From positions 1-64,000 of the forward strand of contig NZ_QKSD01000011.1 of NCBI RefSeq assembly GCF_003234085.1: a DNA stretch of 64,000 nucleotides, read 5' to 3'. A program made the translations under genes and the position numbers. The DNA is from Curtobacterium sp. MCPF17_052 (GTDB lineage Bacteria; Actinomycetota; Actinomycetes; Actinomycetales; Microbacteriaceae). Of this stretch, positions 60,655-64,000 are shown piece by piece (positions within the stretch are counted from its first letter, which is position 1; each line of letters opens with the position of its first letter). The notes below the pieces were generated by a model that worked only from the letters and a program-made list of their open reading frames with translations, searched no databases and was not told the DNA's origin.

Positions 60655-61572
60655 TCACGACAGCGCGAGCCCGACCGACGCCGCGAACGCCAGCCCGATG
60701 CCCGTGGTCTGCAGTGCGGTGAGCCGTTCGCGGAGCACGATGCCGGCGAGCACCACCGTGCCGATCGGGTACAGCGCGTTGAGGACGCTGATCACCGGCA
60801 GGGTCGAGGGGTCGTCGCTCGAGTGCAGCCCTGCCTGGATGAACACGTTCGCCATCGCGTCGAGCACACCGCACCCGACGAGCACGAGCAGCAGGGCCCG
60901 CGCAGGTCGCACCCGACCGGCCGCGGGGCGGCCGTCGGTGGTCGTCGGGACGGTGGGTGAGCCTCCCGTCCGGATCCGGAGCGTGACCAGCGCCGCCGTG
61001 CCGAGCAGCACCACCTGCAGCGTCCGCGCGACCAGCAGGGTGGCGACGCCGGAGTCCGCCGGCGCGGCGTCGTAGCCGAGCACGACACCGCCGAAGCCGC
61101 ACCCGGCCACCGCGGCGGTGACCACACCGCGGAGGGTGAGTCGGGCGCCTCCCGGATCGGGGACGGCCGCGACGAGCGCCACCGCGACCACCGCCACGAC
61201 GAGCGCGACCACCCCGAGCGGTGACAGCACGGTGCCACGGAACAGGGCGACGACGACCGGGACGACCGCGGAGAACACGGCGGTGAGCGGCGACAGCACG
61301 CTCATCGGTCCGATCGCGAGCGCCGCGTAGAGGAGGAGCACGCCAACCGCGCCGGAGACCCCGGCGACCACGCCGGCGACCGCGGCCGGTCCGGAGAACC
61401 GCCCGCCGAGGACCGCGAAGCCGACGAGCAGCGGCACCAGGCCGACCAGGGCCGCGACGGCCGCGACGGCCACGGGTCGGACCCGGCGCGACGCGAGCCC
61501 ACCGAGGAAGTCGGCGGTGCCGTAGACGAGGGCGCCGCCGAGGCCGAGCAGGACGGTGATCACGGGTCCCAT
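60655..61572 (-). CDS. EamA/DMT family transporter
   Basis: A 305-residue membrane protein with ten helices in two EamA repeats, the layout of drug/metabolite transporters. Y-G-T-A-D-F-L-G-G starts the first helix and V-L-N-A-L-Y-P-I-G-T-V lies in the ninth. Substrate unknown. Upstream in-frame sequence is open for a long way but lies in the CPBP and recQ genes, so the ATG at 61572 is used. Divergent from the CPBP gene with 27 bp between. Confidence 0.85.
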   Translation of the reverse strand: MGPVITVLLGLGGALVYGTADFLGGLASRRVRPVAVAAVAALVGLVPLLVGFAVLGGRFSGPAAVAGVVAGVSGAVGVLLLYAALAIGPMSVLSPLTAVFSAVVPVVVALFRGTVLSPLGVVALVVAVVAVALVAAVPDPGGARLTLRGVVTAAVAGCGFGGVVLGYDAAPADSGVATLLVARTLQVVLLGTAALVTLRIRTGGSPTVPTTTDGRPAAGRVRPARALLLVLVGCGVLDAMANVFIQAGLHSSDDPSTLPVISVLNALYPIGTVVLAGIVLRERLTALQTTGIGLAFAASVGLALS

Positions 61573-61599
61573 CCTGCCCGCACCGGTACTCTGCACGGC

Positions 61600-62754
61600 G
61601 TGAGCGTTCCCTACCACCGGTTGCCCCGTGTCGATGCGAACTGGCGGTGGTGGCGGCCACTGGTCGCTGTGGCGGTGTTCCTCGGCTTCTACCTGGTGTC
61701 GCAGTTCGTGATCGCGATCGCCTACTTCGTGCCGATCGGCGCGCAGCGCGGACAGGCCGGGCTCATCGACCTGGTGGAGAAGCTGTCCGCCGGCGCGCTC
61801 GACCCGACCGACCCGCTCGTCCTGTCGCTGACGCTGGTGTCGCTCGTGGTGCTCCTGCCGGCGGTCATGCTGTCCGCGAAGATCGCCGGACTCGGTCCGT
61901 ACGGGCTCCTGTCGTCGGTGCGCACCCGGATCCGCTGGGGGTGGCTCGGCTGGTGCCTGCTGCCCCTCCTGGCGCTCGCGATCGTGATGTTCGCGGTCCA
62001 GGGCCTCGGGTACCTGGCGTTCGACGGCGGCCTGCATTGGAACACCGCTGAACTCGGGCAGTCGACCGTGACGCTGCAGACGCTGACCCTGACGATCCTG
62101 CTGGTGGTCCTGCTCGTGCCGTTCCAGGCCGCGGCCGAGGAGTACGTCTTCCGCGGGTTCCTCATGCAGACGATCGGCTCCTGGATCCCGGTCCGCGCCG
62201 TCGGCGCGGTCGTCGCGGTCGTGGTGTCGACCGTGCTGTTCGCCGTCCTGCACGTGCCGAACGGCTACAACGTCTGGGGCATCCTCGACGTCGGCTCGTT
62301 CGGCCTGGTCGCCGCGGTCATCGTGCTGCGGACCGGGGGGCTCGAGGCGACGGTCCTCCAGCACGCACTCAACAACATCATGATCTTCGTGCTGCAGGCG
62401 CCGGGATGGTCGAAGGTGGACCTCACCGGCGAGGGGGCGCAGGGCACGTGGCAGGGCTTCGTCGTGACGCTCGCGACCTCGGTCGGGTACTGGGGGCTCG
62501 TCGAGCTGATGGCGCACTGGCGGCGGCTGGACCGCCGGTTCCCGGGGCAGGAGGCACCGCGGTTCCGCGGACACACGCCGCTCTGGGCGGGTGGCCGCCA
62601 GTGGCTCCGGCCGGGAGGCGCGGGCTGGTCGATCGCGCCCGCTCGCGGCGACGAGACGGGCTGGTCCGGCGACCCGGTGCTGGTCGAGGCGGGTCCGGCT
62701 TCGCCGGTGGCCTCCCCTGTGGAGAAGTCCGGTGGTGTCGGCCCGCGGCCGTAG
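61600..62754 (+). CDS. CPBP family intramembrane metalloprotease
   Basis: A 384-residue protein with about eight helices. The CPBP (Abi/CAAX-protease-like) motifs are present: Glu180-Glu181 in AAAEEYVFRG, His in L-H-V-P-N-G, and His-Asn-Asn in QHALNNI. Members process prenylated proteins or protect against bacteriocins, so a link to the peptide locus is possible but not shown. The C-terminal 80 residues are hydrophilic and Pro-rich. TACTCT ends seven bases before the GTG. Confidence 0.85.
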   Translation: MSVPYHRLPRVDANWRWWRPLVAVAVFLGFYLVSQFVIAIAYFVPIGAQRGQAGLIDLVEKLSAGALDPTDPLVLSLTLVSLVVLLPAVMLSAKIAGLGPYGLLSSVRTRIRWGWLGWCLLPLLALAIVMFAVQGLGYLAFDGGLHWNTAELGQSTVTLQTLTLTILLVVLLVPFQAAAEEYVFRGFLMQTIGSWIPVRAVGAVVAVVVSTVLFAVLHVPNGYNVWGILDVGSFGLVAAVIVLRTGGLEATVLQHALNNIMIFVLQAPGWSKVDLTGEGAQGTWQGFVVTLATSVGYWGLVELMAHWRRLDRRFPGQEAPRFRGHTPLWAGGRQWLRPGGAGWSIAPARGDETGWSGDPVLVEAGPASPVASPVEKSGGVGPRP

Positions 62755-62763
62755 GCTCGTCGC

Positions 62764-64000
62764 ATGAGTTCGACTGGTGTCGCTGCGCCCGGCGTCGAGT
62801 CGGCAGGCTCCCGGTCTGCTGCCCTCGACGTGCTCCACCGGGTATGGGGGTACGACGCGTTCCGCGGTGAACAGGCCCGGATCATCGACCGCGTGGTCGC
62901 CGGCGGCGACGCCCTCGTCCTCATGCCGACCGGTGGCGGCAAGTCCCTCTGCTACCAGGTCCCGTCGCTCGTCCGCGACGGCATCGGGGTGGTCGTCTCG
63001 CCGCTGATCGCCCTCATGCAGGACCAGGTCGACGCCCTCGCCGCCAACGGTGTCCGGGCCGCCTTCCTCAACTCCACGCAGGCTCCGGACGAGCGCGCCC
63101 GGGTCGAGCGTGACGTCGTCACCGGCCAGGTCGACATGCTCTACCTGGCTCCCGAGCGGCTGAAGATCGAGTCCACCCGCTCCCTGCTCGACCGGGCCCG
63201 GATCGCACTCTTCGCGATCGACGAAGCGCACTGTGTGGCGCAGTGGGGGCACGACTTCCGTCCGGACTACCTGGAACTCAGCGTGCTCCACGAGCGCTGG
63301 CCGGACGTCCCCCGGATCGCCCTGACCGCGACGGCGACCCCGCAGACCCACCGCGAGATCTCCGTCCGGCTCGGACTCGACGACGCCGCGCACTTCGTCG
63401 CCGACTTCGACCGGCCGAACATCCAGTACCGGATCGAGCCGAAGACCGGGGCGCTGCAGCAGCTCCTGACCTTCATCCGCACCGAGCACAGCGGCGACGC
63501 CGGCATCGTCTACTGCCTGTCCCGCAACTCGGTCGAACGGACCGCCGCGGCGCTCGTGCAGCAGGGCATCGCCGCGCTGCCGTACCACGCCGGTCTCGAC
63601 GCCCGGGTGCGCGAGCGCAACCAGGCGCAGTTCCTCCGCGAGGACGGCATCGTCATGGTCGCCACGATCGCGTTCGGCATGGGCATCGACAAGCCCGACG
63701 TCCGCTTCGTCGCGCACCTCGACATGCCGAAGTCGGTGGAGGGCTACTACCAGGAGACCGGCCGTGCCGGGCGTGACGGCCTGCCCGCCACCGCGTGGCT
63801 GGCGTACGGACTGAACGACGTCGTGCAGCAGCGGCGGATGATCGACCAGTCCGAGGGCGACGCCGCACACCGCCGGCAGCTCAGTGCGCACCTCGACGCC
63901 ATGCTCGCGCTCTGCGAGACGATCGAGTGCCGGCGCGTGCGCCTGCTCGCGTACTTCGGGCAGGAGTCGTCCGCGTGCGGCAACTGCGACACGTGCCTGG
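62764..64000 (+). CDS. recQ: ATP-dependent DNA helicase RecQ, cut by the window end
   Basis: An open frame of 412 codons without stop at the right edge. It has Walker [13 protein letters not shown] in [19 protein letters not shown] (also the RecQ aromatic loop), helicase motif VI in [12 protein letters not shown], and the start of the zinc domain C-x5-C ... C-G-N-C-D-T-C. The winged-helix and any HRDC domain lie outside. It unwinds recombination intermediates. TAGGCT ends six bases before the ATG. Confidence 0.95.
   Translation, partial: MSSTGVAAPGVESAGSRSAALDVLHRVWGYDAFRGEQARIIDRVVAGGDALVLMPTGGGKSLCYQVPSLVRDGIGVVVSPLIALMQDQVDALAANGVRAAFLNSTQAPDERARVERDVVTGQVDMLYLAPERLKIESTRSLLDRARIALFAIDEAHCVAQWGHDFRPDYLELSVLHERWPDVPRIALTATATPQTHREISVRLGLDDAAHFVADFDRPNIQYRIEPKTGALQQLLTFIRTEHSGDAGIVYCLSRNSVERTAAALVQQGIAALPYHAGLDARVRERNQAQFLREDGIVMVATIAFGMGIDKPDVRFVAHLDMPKSVEGYYQETGRAGRDGLPATAWLAYGLNDVVQQRRMIDQSEGDAAHRRQLSAHLDAMLALCETIECRRVRLLAYFGQESSACGNCDTCL

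Overview
The window is GC-rich (about 70% G+C by eye), densely coded DNA of an actinobacterium. The mycothiol-type DinB protein, DUF3072/DUF3073 proteins, SCP_3-like protein, class E sortase, dispersed purine genes and many leaderless-looking starts point to Microbacteriaceae, with Curtobacterium my best guess from recall; no search was run. It is a contig end: bases 1-24 are Nextera sequencing adapter, and the last gene (recQ) runs off the right edge.

Layout. 25-6396: DUF1304 protein, chorismate mutase plus lactonase, a D-hydroxyacid dehydrogenase, then purS-purQ-purL with overlapping starts. 6469-8890: PadR regulator and 14-TM drug exporter. 8933-9550: gene-free array of 55-bp palindromic elements. 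9678-14167: CtaG-like protein, acyltransferase, Fur regulator and catalase. 14325-20403: a NodA-like acyltransferase divergent from a bacteriocin-like locus (two secreted three-Cys peptides, three paralogous lipoproteins, and a pump made of adaptor, ATPase and permease). 20506-25304: VOC protein, SDR, membrane protein, signal peptidase I, lipoprotein and a GAF-PP2C phosphatase. 25381-28754: purD-purC, SCP-like protein, DUF4184 protein. 29264-37397: large LuxR regulator, purF/purM back to back, DUF3073, a flavoprotein monooxygenase, DUF3072. 37484-45333: unknown protein, APC permease, DUF4097-PadR pair, YczE/MocR divergent pair, membrane protein. 45449-54731: RND permease, esterase lipoprotein, PPK2, DEAD-box helicase, DinB protein, MarR. 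54815-64000: sbcD-sbcC, sortase with small partner, GNAT, EamA, CPBP protease, recQ.

How it works together. De novo purine synthesis is split over four transcription units (purSQL, purDC, purF, purM). Stress functions include Fur-catalase, SbcCD, RecQ, the long-leader DEAD-box helicase, polyphosphate kinase and two drug-efflux pumps. Regulators sit next to their probable targets (PadR-MFS, Fur-catalase, PadR-DUF4097, MocR-YczE), and three of those four show a clear dyad or repeat at the promoter.

The best candidate for something new is 14892-20403. Two 92-residue paralogous pre-peptides carry Sec signal peptides and three cysteines each. Each peptide gene is followed by lipoproteins of one family I do not recognise, and the whole ends in an export or immunity pump. 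I read it as a bacteriocin-like or contact-toxin locus with lipoprotein immunity, by analogy with lactococcin-972-type loci but with unrelated sequences. Also notable are three families of structured intergenic repeats with strict internal spacing.
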